A stretch of 64,000 bases of DNA from Phytoactinopolyspora limicola. Lineage in GTDB: Bacteria; Actinomycetota; Actinomycetes; Jiangellales; Jiangellaceae. Location of the stretch: NCBI RefSeq assembly GCF_011320225.1, contig NZ_JAAOEN010000001.1:787652-851651 (forward strand). The letters are read 5' to 3'. This document shows positions 1-8,621 of the stretch, piece after piece (the stretch's first letter is position 1; the number at the start of each line of letters is the position of its first letter). The notes below the pieces were generated by a model. It was not told the origin of the DNA. It worked only from the letters and a program-made list of their open reading frames with translations, and did not search any database. The translations under genes and the position numbers were made by a program.

Positions 1-2
1 AT

Positions 3-470
3 TACGAGCCATACCGCCCGGACATGAGATTCGAGGCTCCGGTCGACACCGATGTGGAACCACAACGGTTCGAGGTGCCCACTGGTACTGATGGCTTGGT
101 TCCGTTCTCCCTGGTCGGGCGGGTTCACCTGCCGGTGGGCCGGTTGGACGTGTGGTGGCTGGAGTCCTATGGCGGAGGTGTGTTCGTCCCGATCAAAGAC
201 GCCTCAGCGGGCTCCTCCACGTATGGCGGTGGCCGATACCTCCTCGACACCGTGAAGGGTGCTGATCTGGGTGGCCATCCGGACGATGGGCTGGTTATCG
301 ATCTCAACTTCGCGTACAACCCGTCGTGTGCCTATGACGCCGCGTGGGCGTGTCCACTGGCGCCGCCAGGCAACACCGTGCAGGTCGCCATCGGTGCGGG
401 CGAGCTCGCGCCAGGCTGGTCATCCTCCGGGGTAACCAATCTGGCAGCGGGGAACGCCGGCCCGGGTTGA
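3..470 (+). CDS. DUF1684 family protein, 5' end outside the window
   Basis: The reading frame is open to the left edge: codons before the first ATG (position 24) continue the family pattern, so the gene starts outside the window and about 155 residues are visible. The run YGGGRYLLDTVKGADLG followed by a D-x-N-F-AYNPSCAYD segment and a proline-rich P-L-APPGN stretch is the conserved core of DUF1684 proteins. The function of this family is unknown to me; the members are soluble and lack a recognised catalytic motif. The stop lies 35 bases before the next gene, which has its own promoter-like hexamer, so the two need not be cotranscribed. Family call is firm, function is not. Confidence 0.75.
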   Translation, partial: YEPYRPDMRFEAPVDTDVEPQRFEVPTGTDGLVPFSLVGRVHLPVGRLDVWWLESYGGGVFVPIKDASAGSSTYGGGRYLLDTVKGADLGGHPDDGLVIDLNFAYNPSCAYDAAWACPLAPPGNTVQVAIGAGELAPGWSSSGVTNLAAGNAGPG

Positions 471-492
471 GCAATCGGCGGCGCGGACGCGG

Positions 493-498
493 TAGCCT
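493..498 (+). promoter_or_regulatory. -10 hexamer TAGCCT of a leaderless transcript
   Basis: TAGCCT is followed by exactly 7 nt and then the GTG start at 506, with no ribosome binding site between. This is the spacing expected when transcription starts on the start codon. Confidence 0.5.
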
Positions 499-505
499 CG
501 CGCTC

Positions 506-994
506 GTGGAGCAGCTGTTCGTGCCACCGGGAGAGAGTTGGCAGCCGGTGTCACGCAAACTCGTCACCGTCCGGTTCATCGTGCTGGCCAGCACACTGGT
601 GCTCGTCGTGCCCGCCCTCGCCATCGGCTTGTGGTTCGTCATGGGTGGCTGGGCGCTGGTTATCGCGTTGGGTGTCCTTGTGACGTCGGTGGCGTGGGCC
701 GGTTGGCTCATCCCGCGTATCTGGCGATCATGGGGGTACTCGGAGCGGCAGGACGATCTTCTCGTCACCCACGGGGTGATGTTTCGCAAGCTGACCGTGG
801 TCCCCTATGGGCGGATGCAGTTCGTCGACGTCAACTCCGGGCCGTTGGATCGCAAGTTCGGACTGGCCACCGTCCAACTGCACACAGCCTCGCCGGCCAC
901 GGACGCTCGGATACCCGGACTCCCCGCGGACGAGGCGGCCCGGCTGCGGGACCGGCTCTCGGCGCTGGGGGAGGCCAAGGCGGCAGGTCTGTGA
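506..994 (+). CDS. PH (bPH2/DUF304) domain membrane protein, YdbS-like
   Basis: A 162-residue protein. Two hydrophobic helices (about residues 20-65) are followed by one bacterial PH-like domain (bPH2, formerly DUF304), seen as GVMFRKLTVVPYGRMQFVDV with a final leucine-rich helix. YdbS-type proteins are short membrane-anchored bPH2 proteins of poorly known role that pair with a larger multi-bPH2 partner. The GTG at 506 is chosen because it sits 7 nt after TAGCCT; upstream in-frame codons have no family similarity. The gene overlaps the next by four bases (GTGA), so the pair is translationally coupled. In many actinobacteria this pair lies beside the DUF2520-panC block, as here. Confidence 0.8.
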   Translation: MEQLFVPPGESWQPVSRKLVTVRFIVLASTLVLVVPALAIGLWFVMGGWALVIALGVLVTSVAWAGWLIPRIWRSWGYSERQDDLLVTHGVMFRKLTVVPYGRMQFVDVNSGPLDRKFGLATVQLHTASPATDARIPGLPADEAARLRDRLSALGEAKAAGL

Positions 995-2403
995 GTCAGA
1001 CGGTGAACGACGAGACGGCGGAGCGGCGAACCTCCACACCCGAGCATTTCAAGCGGTTACATCCGCTGACGCCGCTGCTTCGCGGCTGGGCGTATCTGGC
1101 CGGTGTGATCGTCATCATGGGCCAGAACGCGCTGCGTGATCCTGGTCCGGTCGGGCTGTACCTGGGGTTGGGGCTAGGCTTCGCGGTTCTAGCCACCATC
1201 GCCGGTGCGGTGTCGTGGTGGTTCACCCGGTATGGGTTCGATGGTGACGCCCTCCGGATCGACTCCGGGGTGTTGATGCGCCGCTCTCGTCGGGTCCGCA
1301 TGGACCGGCTGCAGGCGGTGGACGTCAATCGTCCGCTCGTCGGGCGGCTGCTCGGCGTGTCGGAGCTTCGGATGGAAGTGGCCGGCGGTGGGAAGTCCGA
1401 GGCGCCGCTGCGATACCTGTCCGGTGACGACGCCGTGCGATTGCGCGCCGAGTTGCTGGCTCGGGCAGCCGGCATCGACGCGGACACGCCGGAGGCGCCC
1501 GAGCGAGTTGTCCATCAGGTCAACCTTGACCGGCTGGCGTGGTCCACGGTGCTGTCCGGCGGGTTCGTCTTCGGGGTGCTACTCCTGCTGCTCGTGGCGG
1601 GGGCGATGGTGGTGGTGCCCGGTCCCGCCCGCATCGGCATCCTGACCTCCATGTTGCCGGGGCTCCTGGCGGCCGGCTACGTGGTGTGGACTCAGCTGGG
1701 CCGCAACTTCGGTTTCGTCCTGGCGGAGTCACCCGACGGTTTCCGCATCCGCAAGGGACTACTCGACACCCAGCATCAAACGGTGCCACCCGGCCGGGTG
1801 CAGGGGGTGCTGATCCGCGAGCCGCTGCTTTGGCGGCTCCGCGGCTGGGCTGAGGTGCACGTCGATGTCGCCGGCTACGCGAGCAACACCTCGAGTGATG
1901 CCACCAACCGGACGTCCACGCTACTTCCGGTGGCGCCGCGTGAGGATGCCATGACCATCACCCGCCAGGTGGTCCAGGCCGACCCCGTGGCGGTGGTGCT
2001 GCACTCGGCGCCGAAGACGGCTCGGTGGTTTCGGCCGATCCAGTGGCGCCGGCTCGCCTACGGAACCGACGACCGTGTCGTCGTTGTTCGCGACGGCCGA
2101 TTCACCCGTCGGCTGACGGTTGTTCCACATGCGAAGACGCAGAGTGTGCGGGTGACGCAGGGGCCCCTCCAGCGGGCGCTGAACCTGGCCACCATCCATG
2201 TGGACACCACTCCTGGGCCGGTCAACGCGATCATCCGGCACCGGCGCCCGGACGATGCCCGCCGGTTCGCGGAGGAGCAGGCGGAGCGGGCCCGGCTGGC
2301 CCGCAAGACCGATGTGCCGGAACAATGGATGGCTGCGCATCTGCAGGACGTTGTTGAAGGTGACCACGACGGTGACGCTCCACCGAGCGCATCGAACGAG
2401 TGA
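991..2403 (+). CDS. Multi-bPH2 domain membrane protein, YdbT-like
   Basis: A 470-residue partner of the preceding protein. Two hydrophobic pairs (about residues 30-75 and 180-225) alternate with three bPH2 repeats, each with the form V-L-x-R-x-x-x-V-x-x-x-R-x-Q-x-V-x-V; examples are [19 protein letters not shown] near residue 105 and [20 protein letters not shown] near 380. This architecture is that of YdbT. The GTG start overlaps the stop of the upstream gene by four bases; longer in-frame starts lie inside that gene in the wrong frame for it and are rejected. A charged C-terminal tail follows the last repeat. YdbS/YdbT are thought to form a membrane complex; the substrate is unknown. Confidence 0.8.
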   Translation: MSQTVNDETAERRTSTPEHFKRLHPLTPLLRGWAYLAGVIVIMGQNALRDPGPVGLYLGLGLGFAVLATIAGAVSWWFTRYGFDGDALRIDSGVLMRRSRRVRMDRLQAVDVNRPLVGRLLGVSELRMEVAGGGKSEAPLRYLSGDDAVRLRAELLARAAGIDADTPEAPERVVHQVNLDRLAWSTVLSGGFVFGVLLLLLVAGAMVVVPGPARIGILTSMLPGLLAAGYVVWTQLGRNFGFVLAESPDGFRIRKGLLDTQHQTVPPGRVQGVLIREPLLWRLRGWAEVHVDVAGYASNTSSDATNRTSTLLPVAPREDAMTITRQVVQADPVAVVLHSAPKTARWFRPIQWRRLAYGTDDRVVVVRDGRFTRRLTVVPHAKTQSVRVTQGPLQRALNLATIHVDTTPGPVNAIIRHRRPDDARRFAEEQAERARLARKTDVPEQWMAAHLQDVVEGDHDGDAPPSASNE

Positions 2404-2450
2404 GGGGCTGGGCCTCGTCGGTTCAGCCACTCAGGCCGAAAGGAAACGAC

Positions 2451-2870
2451 GTGTTCCGCACCATGATGAAAGGCAAGATCCACCGGGCTACCGTGACCCA
2501 GGCGGACCTGCACTATGTCGGATCGGTGACGGTGGACGAGGAATTGCTCGACGCCGCGGATCTGATCTCCGGTGAGCAGGTCGATATCGTCGATATCACC
2601 AACGGTGCGAGGCTGACCACGTATGTGATCCCCGGTGAACGTGGCTCCGGTGTCATCGGGATCAACGGTGCTGCTGCACGTCTGGTGCAACCCGGGGACC
2701 TCGTCATCCTCATCGGGTATGGGCTGTTCGACGACGCCGAGGCGCGGACGATGAACCCGCGCGTTGTACACGTCGATGAGTTCAACCAGATCGCCGCGCT
2801 CGGCTCCGACGCCGCTGAGCCGGTTCCGGGGGCCGCGGGGCAGTTGAGCGGCGCCGTGACGCGATCGTGA
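2451..2870 (+). CDS. panD: Aspartate 1-decarboxylase proenzyme
   Basis: PanD decarboxylates L-aspartate to beta-alanine, which PanC joins to pantoate. The 139-residue protein has the full family sequence: start [16 protein letters not shown], the self-cleavage site G24-S25 in HYVGSV (Ser25 becomes the pyruvoyl group), [10 protein letters not shown], and [20 protein letters not shown] at 2451 is chosen because it reproduces the usual MLRTMMK start and is preceded by AAAGGAAAC; the internal ATGs at 2463 and 2466 would delete conserved residues. panC lies about 11 kb away at 13622, so the pantothenate genes are split here. Confidence is high. Confidence 0.95.
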   Translation: MFRTMMKGKIHRATVTQADLHYVGSVTVDEELLDAADLISGEQVDIVDITNGARLTTYVIPGERGSGVIGINGAAARLVQPGDLVILIGYGLFDDAEARTMNPRVVHVDEFNQIAALGSDAAEPVPGAAGQLSGAVTRS

Positions 2871-2950
2871 GGTGAGGTGGGCCGGTCCCGGAGTGACTGG
2901 CGCGGTCGGCACCCGCGATCGGCCTAACACCGGTCGTCGGGGAGGATGGC

Positions 2951-3088
2951 ATGGTGCATATCAACGTCTCCGTGCCGTGGCAGGCCCACGGCGCGGACTT
3001 CGAGCTCAAAGCCTGGCACATGGCGGCGTTGTCCATGGGAGCGGTGGGTCTCGACGACTTAACCGCCGAACTCGCGAGGTTGCCGTAG
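2951..3088 (+). CDS. Small 45-residue protein, unknown function
   Basis: A short frame begins at an ATG preceded by GGGGAGGATGGC and ends with TAG immediately before the ATG of the next gene (3089). The product starts MVHINVSVPWQAHGADFELK and ends in an amphipathic, leucine-rich helix; it has no signal peptide, membrane segment or cysteine. The good ribosome binding site, zero-base junction with the following gene and ordinary codon use argue that it is real and cotranscribed with the two membrane proteins downstream. I do not recognise a family. Confidence 0.5.
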   Translation: MVHINVSVPWQAHGADFELKAWHMAALSMGAVGLDDLTAELARLP

Positions 3089-3457
3089 ATGGTCGACATC
3101 CTCTTGTATCCGGTGGTGGCGACCGCCCTGGCGCTTGCTGCGTGGGGTCTTGTCGCCATCGTGCGCAACAAGAACCCGCGGGAGTGGTTCGTCATCGGCG
3201 CGGGCGTGGTGGAGCTGCTGTTGCTGATCCAGGCGGTGGTGGCGATCGTCATGATGGCCGCTGGCGACGGCCCGGCCGAGACGGCGCTGTTCATCAGCTA
3301 CCTGGTCTTCAACCTGCTGCTGTTGCCGATCGGCCTGTTCTGGGCGTTGGCGGAGAATTCGCGTTGGGGGACGGCGGTGCTGGTCTTCGTGGCCCTCGTC
3401 GTGGCCGCGCTGATGGTGCGGTTGCGCGACATCTGGGAGGCGGCGCCACTTGGGTGA
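3089..3457 (+). CDS. Four-helix integral membrane protein, unknown function
   Basis: A 122-residue protein that is almost entirely membrane: hydrophobic helices at roughly residues 5-25, 34-56, 65-88 and 94-112, linked by short charged turns (RNKNPRE, ENSRWG). No catalytic motif is visible. It begins directly after the stop of the 45-residue protein and overlaps the next membrane gene by eight bases, so the three form one transcription unit downstream of panD. It could be an accessory subunit of a transporter, but nothing in the sequence shows a substrate. Confidence 0.65.
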   Translation: MVDILLYPVVATALALAAWGLVAIVRNKNPREWFVIGAGVVELLLLIQAVVAIVMMAAGDGPAETALFISYLVFNLLLLPIGLFWALAENSRWGTAVLVFVALVVAALMVRLRDIWEAAPLG

Positions 3458-3878
3458 GTCGGTGTGGGCCACTGGCGGCGCCGCCGATCCGGTGCGCCGG
3501 CCGGTGACGGGTGCCGGGCGGTTGCTCGTCGCCGTGTATGCACTGTTCGCGGTGGCTGCGACGTCGCGTGCGGTGTATCAGATCGCGACGAAGTTCGACG
3601 TCGCCCCAGTGGCGTACGTTCTGTCCGCTTTCGCGGCTGTGGTGTACGTGATCGCGACGGTGGCGTTGGCTCGCGCCGGGGCCACCCCCCACCTCGTGGC
3701 GTTCGTGGCGGTCACGGTGGAACTTGTGGGCGTGCTGGTGGTGGGTACCATCACCGTGTCCGGGGTGGTTGATTTTCCGGCCGACACGGTGTGGTCGAAC
3801 TATGGGCAGGGATACCTCTTCATCCCGTTGGTCCTGCCGTTCCTCGGGCTGTTCTGGTTGAGAAGTCGGCGTCGCTGA
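3450..3878 (+). CDS. Conserved actinobacterial integral membrane protein
   Basis: A 142-residue protein with four hydrophobic helices (about residues 22-40, 50-72, 78-100 and 116-136). Between the third and fourth helix lies a conserved-looking loop, DTVWSNYGQGYLFIPLVLP, which I recall from small actinobacterial membrane proteins of unknown role. The start is a TTG at 3450 that overlaps the preceding gene; GTG at 3462 is a possible later start. It ends 60 bases before the convergent MFS gene. Function unknown. Confidence 0.65.
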   Translation: MGESVWATGGAADPVRRPVTGAGRLLVAVYALFAVAATSRAVYQIATKFDVAPVAYVLSAFAAVVYVIATVALARAGATPHLVAFVAVTVELVGVLVVGTITVSGVVDFPADTVWSNYGQGYLFIPLVLPFLGLFWLRSRRR

Positions 3879-3937
3879 GCCACGCCGTGAAGTCTCGGTG
3901 TTGTGCCGCGGGCGGTCGGGGACGAGCACCGTCCGGC

Positions 3938-5152
3938 TCAGCGTGCCCCTACTGACTCGTCGGCTTTCTGTTCGCGAGCGGCGGCGGCCACTACCGCACC
4001 GAGCGCGCCAGCGACGGCCGCCACGAGTAGCGCCCGGACCACACCCTGGTGGTCGCCGATCCAGCCGAGTAGGGGTGGTCCGGCGAGGAAGGCCGTGTAG
4101 CCGACGGATGATACGACGCTGACCCGGGCGGCGGCGCGACGAGGATCGTCGGCGGCCGCGCTCATGCCGATGGGGAAGCCGAGGGCAGCTCCGATGCCCC
4201 AGATGAGGATGCCGACCGCGGCGAACGGCAGCGACGGGCCCAGCGCGACCATACTCGCACCAAGAACCGCGAGAGCGCCGCTGACCCGTACTACCCGCAG
4301 CCGCCCGTAGAGGCGCAGCAGCACTGGTCCGGCGAGTCGCCCGCAGGTCATGGCGGTGACGAAGAGGGCGAAGCCGGCCGATCCCACGGCGTTGGGGACG
4401 TCGTAGCCGTCCACCAGGCCAACGGCCAGCCAGTCGTTGGCGATGCCTTCGATCAAGGCGAAAGACAGCACCATGACGCCGACGAGCAGGGTGCGGGGTT
4501 CTCGCCAGGCGCGCAGAACGGCCGCCCGTGAGGTACGAGCGTCGCCGGTCTCCACCCGATGGGGGAGGAAGTGTCGGACGCTGACCATGACGGCGGTGAT
4601 CACCAGACATCCGACGACGGTGAGGTGTGCCGGGACGGGCACCCGCAGCCAGGTCATGCCGGCTCCGATGCCGGCGCCGATCACGGTGCCGAGGCTGAAC
4701 GCGGCATGGAACCGGGGCATGATGTTGCGATCGACCAGCCGCTCGACCGACGCACCCTCCACGTTCATCGCCACATCCCACGACCCGCTGCCGTAGCCGA
4801 GGGCGGCCAGCCCGATGGCGACGGCAACGATGCTGGTGAGCGGGTCGGTGCCGAGGCCGGCGATGATCAGGCCGCCGCCGGCGAGCACCGAGCCGATGGC
4901 CACCGTACGGGCCGCGCCGATCCGGCCGACCACGAAGCCGGCCGTGGGTAATGCGACGACGGCGCCAACCGCGATAGCGAGCAGGAGCCGGCCGAGATCG
5001 CTGGGGCTGAGGTCGAGTGTGTCCCGTACCCCGGGGATCCGAGCCATCCACGAGGCGTAGCCGAATCCGTTGGCCGCGAAGACGACGTAGACGGCATTGC
5101 GGGCATTGAGTACGCGGCGCTCGGCCGGCGGCTGGGCGACAGGATGAGACAT
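3938..5152 (-). CDS. MFS transporter (YbjJ-like), LacI-linked
   Basis: A 404-residue major facilitator with twelve predicted helices. The N-terminal half begins VLNARNAVYVVFAANGFGYA and the loop between helices 2 and 3 has the MFS signature region (GFVVGRIGAARTV). The sequence SWDVAMNVEG followed by a conserved R-F-HAAFSLGT is typical of YbjJ-like actinobacterial transporters. ATG at 5152 is preceded by AGGAAG and is favoured over starts further upstream, which would run through the operator at 5256-5285. It is divergent from a LacI regulator with the operator between them, so the LacI protein probably controls this exporter or importer; the substrate is unknown. Confidence 0.85.
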   Translation of the reverse strand: MSHPVAQPPAERRVLNARNAVYVVFAANGFGYASWMARIPGVRDTLDLSPSDLGRLLLAIAVGAVVALPTAGFVVGRIGAARTVAIGSVLAGGGLIIAGLGTDPLTSIVAVAIGLAALGYGSGSWDVAMNVEGASVERLVDRNIMPRFHAAFSLGTVIGAGIGAGMTWLRVPVPAHLTVVGCLVITAVMVSVRHFLPHRVETGDARTSRAAVLRAWREPRTLLVGVMVLSFALIEGIANDWLAVGLVDGYDVPNAVGSAGFALFVTAMTCGRLAGPVLLRLYGRLRVVRVSGALAVLGASMVALGPSLPFAAVGILIWGIGAALGFPIGMSAAADDPRRAAARVSVVSSVGYTAFLAGPPLLGWIGDHQGVVRALLVAAVAGALGAVVAAAAREQKADESVGAR

Positions 5153-5255
5153 CGGGGCGCTTCCTGGGACCGGTGCCAGATTCCTGGCTGTTGCGGGCGG
5201 ATTGCGAGGTGGATTGCGGGGTGGGTTGCTGGGCGGGTGGCGGGAGGAACTGTCG

Positions 5256-5285
5256 ATCGAATCGATTCGATCGAATCGATTCGAT
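5256..5285. promoter_or_regulatory. 30-bp perfect palindrome, likely operator for the LacI protein
   Basis: The sequence reads the same on both strands over 30 bases, centred between 5270 and 5271, and is built from alternating AATCGATT/TCGATCGA units with a central TCGATCGA. A CG-centred palindrome between a lacI-family gene and its divergent transporter is the usual position of the cognate operator; overlapping half-sites could allow two dimers to bind. Confidence 0.7.
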
Positions 5286-5357
5286 ATGCTGCCATGCCAT
5301 AGCGGGATGCCGCAAGTGGCACCATGGCGGGATGGCGACGCCGGGAGGAGGTCGACG

Positions 5358-6419
5358 GTGAGCGCGCAGCGAGCCACTCTAGCCGCCGTAGCCGCCCGGG
5401 CTGGGGTTTCTCCGTCGACCGCGTCGCTGGCCTTCAGCGGCGCCGGACCGGTCGCGGAGGCGACGCGGGAGCGGGTCTTCCAGGCGGCCCGTGAGCTCGC
5501 CTACGCCGGGCCGGATCCTATGGCGCGGTCGTTGCGGCGCGGTCAGTGTGGCATCGTCGGTGCCATCATCGGTGAGCGGCTCCTGTACGCGTTCCGTGAC
5601 CCGGTGGCCGTCGCTCTGCTCGACGGCGTGGCCGAGGAGCTGACCGCGCTGGGTACTGGTCTGCTGCTGATCTCGGGTGATGCCGACCGCGCTGGGCCGA
5701 CGCCGGAACAGGTATCCCGGATGCCGATGGACGCGGTCATCTTCGCCACGTGTGGTGGAGACGACGACCCCCTGCTCGACCACTTCATCGGCCGCGAGGT
5801 GCCCGTCGTAGCCGTCGACGGCCCGCACCGTGACGATGTCGCGGTGCTCGCCATCGATGACTACGGTGGGACCCTCGGAATGGCTCGTCATCTCGCCGAC
5901 CTGGGCCACCGGCGGGTCGCCACCGTCACCTTGCCGCTGCGCCTCGACGGACGCCGCGGTCCGGTGGACGAGGCCCGGCGCCGCACCGTCGCCTACTCGG
6001 ACGCGCGCCTACGATTGCAGGCGGTCCGTGATGTGTTCGCCGACGCGCCGGCGGTGGAAGCCGCGGCGAACATCATGGAAGAGGGCGAGAAGGCGGCGGC
6101 CACCTTGCTCGATGCCGGGCAACGCCGCCCAACTGGCATCGTCGCACAGAGTGATCTCCTGGCGGCCGGGGTGATCCGCGCGGCGGAGAGCCGAGGCTTG
6201 CGGGTTCCGGACGATCTCAGCGTCACCGGCTTCGACGGAATCGACACCGGATGGCTAGACAACCGCGTGCTCACCACCGTCGAGCAGCCGGTCGTCGACA
6301 AGGGACGTGCCGCTGGCCGGATGGTGGCCGAGTTCTTGGCCGGCCACCGACCCGCCAACCTCCAGCTGCCGATTCAGATGCGGATCGGTACGACGTCGGC
6401 GCCGCCACCGGCGCATTGA
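5358..6419 (+). CDS. LacI family transcriptional regulator
   Basis: A 353-residue repressor. Residues 7-50 form the LacI helix-turn-helix (TLAAVAARAGVSPSTASLAF) and hinge; residues about 65-350 are the periplasmic-binding-type effector domain with the GFDGIDTG turn near residue 298. The recognition helix SPSTASLAFSG departs from the common V-S-x-x-T-V-S-R-V-L-N form, matching an unusual operator. GTG at 5358 follows GGGAGGAGG with six bases spacing; earlier in-frame codons would start inside the palindrome. It is divergent from the MFS gene and probably represses both itself and the transporter in response to a small carbohydrate-like ligand. Confidence 0.85.
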   Translation: MSAQRATLAAVAARAGVSPSTASLAFSGAGPVAEATRERVFQAARELAYAGPDPMARSLRRGQCGIVGAIIGERLLYAFRDPVAVALLDGVAEELTALGTGLLLISGDADRAGPTPEQVSRMPMDAVIFATCGGDDDPLLDHFIGREVPVVAVDGPHRDDVAVLAIDDYGGTLGMARHLADLGHRRVATVTLPLRLDGRRGPVDEARRRTVAYSDARLRLQAVRDVFADAPAVEAAANIMEEGEKAAATLLDAGQRRPTGIVAQSDLLAAGVIRAAESRGLRVPDDLSVTGFDGIDTGWLDNRVLTTVEQPVVDKGRAAGRMVAEFLAGHRPANLQLPIQMRIGTTSAPPPAH

Positions 6420-6514
6420 CCCTCCACCGTCCGCCGGTCAGGCGGGCGAGTGCAGGAGGTAGCTGGCATCGCGGCCAGGTCCGCTGCCGCCGGATCCCGG
6501 TGAGGGGCAATGGG

Positions 6515-6520
6515 TACGCT
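6515..6520 (+). promoter_or_regulatory. -10 hexamer TACGCT of a leaderless transcript
   Basis: TACGCT, 7 nt, then GTG at 6528. The spacing decides the start in favour of 6528 over the ATG at 6510, which lies upstream of the -10 box. Confidence 0.55.
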
Positions 6521-6527
6521 AGGCGCC

Positions 6528-7427
6528 GTGAGTGAGGTGGACGAGGCGCCTCCGGCGCGGCTCAACGTCGGAGTGGTCGGAACCGGACGGGTTGGCGCGG
6601 TTCTCGGCGCCGCGCTCAAACGCGCTGGGCACCATGTCGTCGCGGCGTACGGTGTGTCGGTCACCAGTCGCAGCCGGGCCAGCGAGCTGCTGCCCGGAGT
6701 TTCGATGATGGATGTTGACGGTGTATTGGACCGGGCCGATCTCGTCCTGCTCACCGTCCCGGACGATGTACTTCCCGGCCTGGTCGAGGGACTGGCTACC
6801 ACGGATGCGGTCCGTCCCGGGCAGTTCGTCGTGCACACGAGCGGCCGGTTCGGCGTCGCGGTACTCGACCCGGCGACGCGATCCGGCGCGTTGCCGTTGG
6901 CGCTGCACCCGGCCATGACGTTCACCGGCACGTCGGTTGATCTCCAGCGCCTCGAAGGTGCCACGTTCGGTGTCACCGCGCCGGAGCAGCTGTGGCCGGT
7001 CGCCGAGGCTCTGGTCATCGAGATGGGTTCGGAACCGGTGCGGGTGGCCGAAGATCAGCGCACGCTTTATCACGCGGCGTTGACGCACGGCGCCAACCAT
7101 CTGATCACCCTGGTCAACGACGCGATGGATCTGTTGCGGGCGGCCGGCGTCGAGCAGCCGGACCGATCGCTCGCGCCGCTGCTGTCCGCAGCGCTCGACA
7201 ACACGCTGCGACAGGGAGACGAGGCTCTGACCGGCCCGGTGTCCAGGGGTGATGCCGGTACGGTCGCCGGCCATCTACAGGAGCTGGAGCGCGCGCTGCC
7301 GGAAGCGGCGGGCGCCTACACGGCCTTGGCCCGGCGAACCGCGGCGCGTGCGCTCGCGGCGGGCCGGCTGCAAGCAACCGATGCCGAGTCGCTCCTGGAG
7401 ATCCTGGCGTCACGCCCTCCGGCCTGA
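6528..7427 (+). CDS. Rossmann-like / DUF2520 protein of the panC neighbourhood
   Basis: A 299-residue NAD(P)-binding protein. The dinucleotide loop GVVGTGRVG is at residues 15-23, followed by LLTVPDD and LHPAMTFTGT, and a helical C-terminal DUF2520 domain beginning near YHAALTHGANHLITLVNDA. The fold resembles pyrroline-5-carboxylate or ketopantoate reductases, and in many actinobacteria (for example beside panC in Mycobacterium tuberculosis) this gene directly precedes panC, so a role in pantoate formation has been an attractive guess. Here about 6.2 kb of accessory genes separates it from panC. Reaction not established. Confidence 0.85.
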   Translation: MSEVDEAPPARLNVGVVGTGRVGAVLGAALKRAGHHVVAAYGVSVTSRSRASELLPGVSMMDVDGVLDRADLVLLTVPDDVLPGLVEGLATTDAVRPGQFVVHTSGRFGVAVLDPATRSGALPLALHPAMTFTGTSVDLQRLEGATFGVTAPEQLWPVAEALVIEMGSEPVRVAEDQRTLYHAALTHGANHLITLVNDAMDLLRAAGVEQPDRSLAPLLSAALDNTLRQGDEALTGPVSRGDAGTVAGHLQELERALPEAAGAYTALARRTAARALAAGRLQATDAESLLEILASRPPA

Positions 7428-7509
7428 CCGCTGCGACGATCACCGAGCGGGTGGGTGGGGCTGGCGCCAACCCAGCCCGGTGACGAGCGACGGGCCGGAT
7501 CGCCCGAGC

Positions 7510-7550
7510 ATTGCAAGCGCTTGCAATCAACACTTCGCCACGACTATCGT
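7510..7550 (+). promoter_or_regulatory. LacI/GalR-type operator overlapping a promoter
   Basis: An 18-bp perfect palindrome ATTGCAAGCGCTTGCAAT occupies 7510-7527. Its right arm TTGCAA (7521-7526) sits 18 bases before TATCGT (7545-7550), so it could serve as the -35 element; a bound repressor would block the promoter of the oxidoreductase pair. A near copy lies at 10502-10517. Confidence 0.7.
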
Positions 7551-7589
7551 CCTGTGATGTAGCCGGGTCGGAGCCCTAGGAGGATGTCT

Positions 7590-8621
7590 GTGAGTGCGGG
7601 ACCCATAGGTGTGGGAGTTGTCGGCATAGGTTCGATCGGCGCTCGCCATGTCGAGGTCATAGGCCACCTGGGCGGCGCGGTCCGGCTAGTGGCGGCCAGT
7701 GGTGGTCGGCCTGAACGGCTGGCCGAGCTCGGGCAACCGGATACGCGGCATGTGTCCGCCGAAGACGTCATCCGCCACCCGGACGTCGATCTGGTTGTCC
7801 TATGTTCGCCGAGCGGCGCACACGGGGAACAGGCGTTGGCCGCGCTTCGGGCCGGCAAACACGTCGTCGTCGAGAAACCGCTGAGCGTCGACGTGGCGAC
7901 GGCCGAGGAGATCGTCCAGCTCGCCGAGCAGAAGCAGCGGCTCGTCAGCGTCATCTCGCAACGCCGCCTAGAGCCGCAGAACCAGTATCTGAAACGCCAG
8001 ATCGACTCTGGAGTGCTCGGCCGGCCAGTGCTCGGAGAGGCGTTGGTGCACTGGCATCGTGACGACGCCTACTATGCCCACGCGGCCTGGCGCGGCCGCC
8101 AAGGGCAGGGCGGTGGTTCGCTCATGAACCAGGGCCTGCACACCGTCGATCTGCTGGCTTGGCTGATGGGACCGGTCACGCGGGTGACCGCCGACTACGC
8201 GACGCTTGGCCGGGACATGGACGCCGAAGACACTACCGTGGCCACTCTACGATTCGCCTCCGGAGCGCTCGGCGTGGTGGTGACGTCCACAGCCACCCCG
8301 CCGGGCCAACCGGCCCGGCTGTCGGTGTTCACCAGCCGTGGTTCGGTCGAGATGGACGACGCCGCCGTGCGCCGCTGGGATTTCGGGGAGGTGCCGGCCC
8401 CGGCCTCGCCGGGTGACGCGGCCGGCAGTGGGGCGGCCGACCCGCAGGCGATCGGCTTGGCCGGCCATCTCGCGCAGTGGCGGGACATCGTCGACGCCTA
8501 TCACCATGGCCGGGGACCGGCGGTCGACGCCCATGCCGGCCTCGCCACCGTGCGGCTCCTCTGCGCGATTTACGACGCGGCCGATACCGGCCGCGCGGTG
8601 CACCTGGGAGGGCACGCATGA
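7590..8621 (+). CDS. Gfo/Idh/MocA family oxidoreductase
   Basis: A 343-residue NAD(P)-dependent sugar-type dehydrogenase. The Rossmann loop GVGVVGIGSIGARH covers residues 7-20, the family motif VVVEKPL is near residues 91-97, and the C-terminal substrate domain contains GGGSLMNQGLHTVDLLAW with the conserved D-x-x-x-H type residues. Such enzymes oxidise or epimerise sugars, inositols or their derivatives. AGGAGG at 7578 is directly against the ATG at 7584 but six bases from GTG at 7590, so GTG is preferred. It overlaps the next oxidoreductase by four bases and lies under a LacI-type operator, pointing to inducible carbohydrate catabolism. Confidence 0.85.
   Translation: MSAGPIGVGVVGIGSIGARHVEVIGHLGGAVRLVAASGGRPERLAELGQPDTRHVSAEDVIRHPDVDLVVLCSPSGAHGEQALAALRAGKHVVVEKPLSVDVATAEEIVQLAEQKQRLVSVISQRRLEPQNQYLKRQIDSGVLGRPVLGEALVHWHRDDAYYAHAAWRGRQGQGGGSLMNQGLHTVDLLAWLMGPVTRVTADYATLGRDMDAEDTTVATLRFASGALGVVVTSTATPPGQPARLSVFTSRGSVEMDDAAVRRWDFGEVPAPASPGDAAGSGAADPQAIGLAGHLAQWRDIVDAYHHGRGPAVDAHAGLATVRLLCAIYDAADTGRAVHLGGHA

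Noticed and set aside
3309-5315. A 668-codon minus-strand frame rich in Arg and Pro
   Set aside because: It overlaps the MFS gene in another frame and two membrane-protein genes on the other strand; composition typical of a shadow.
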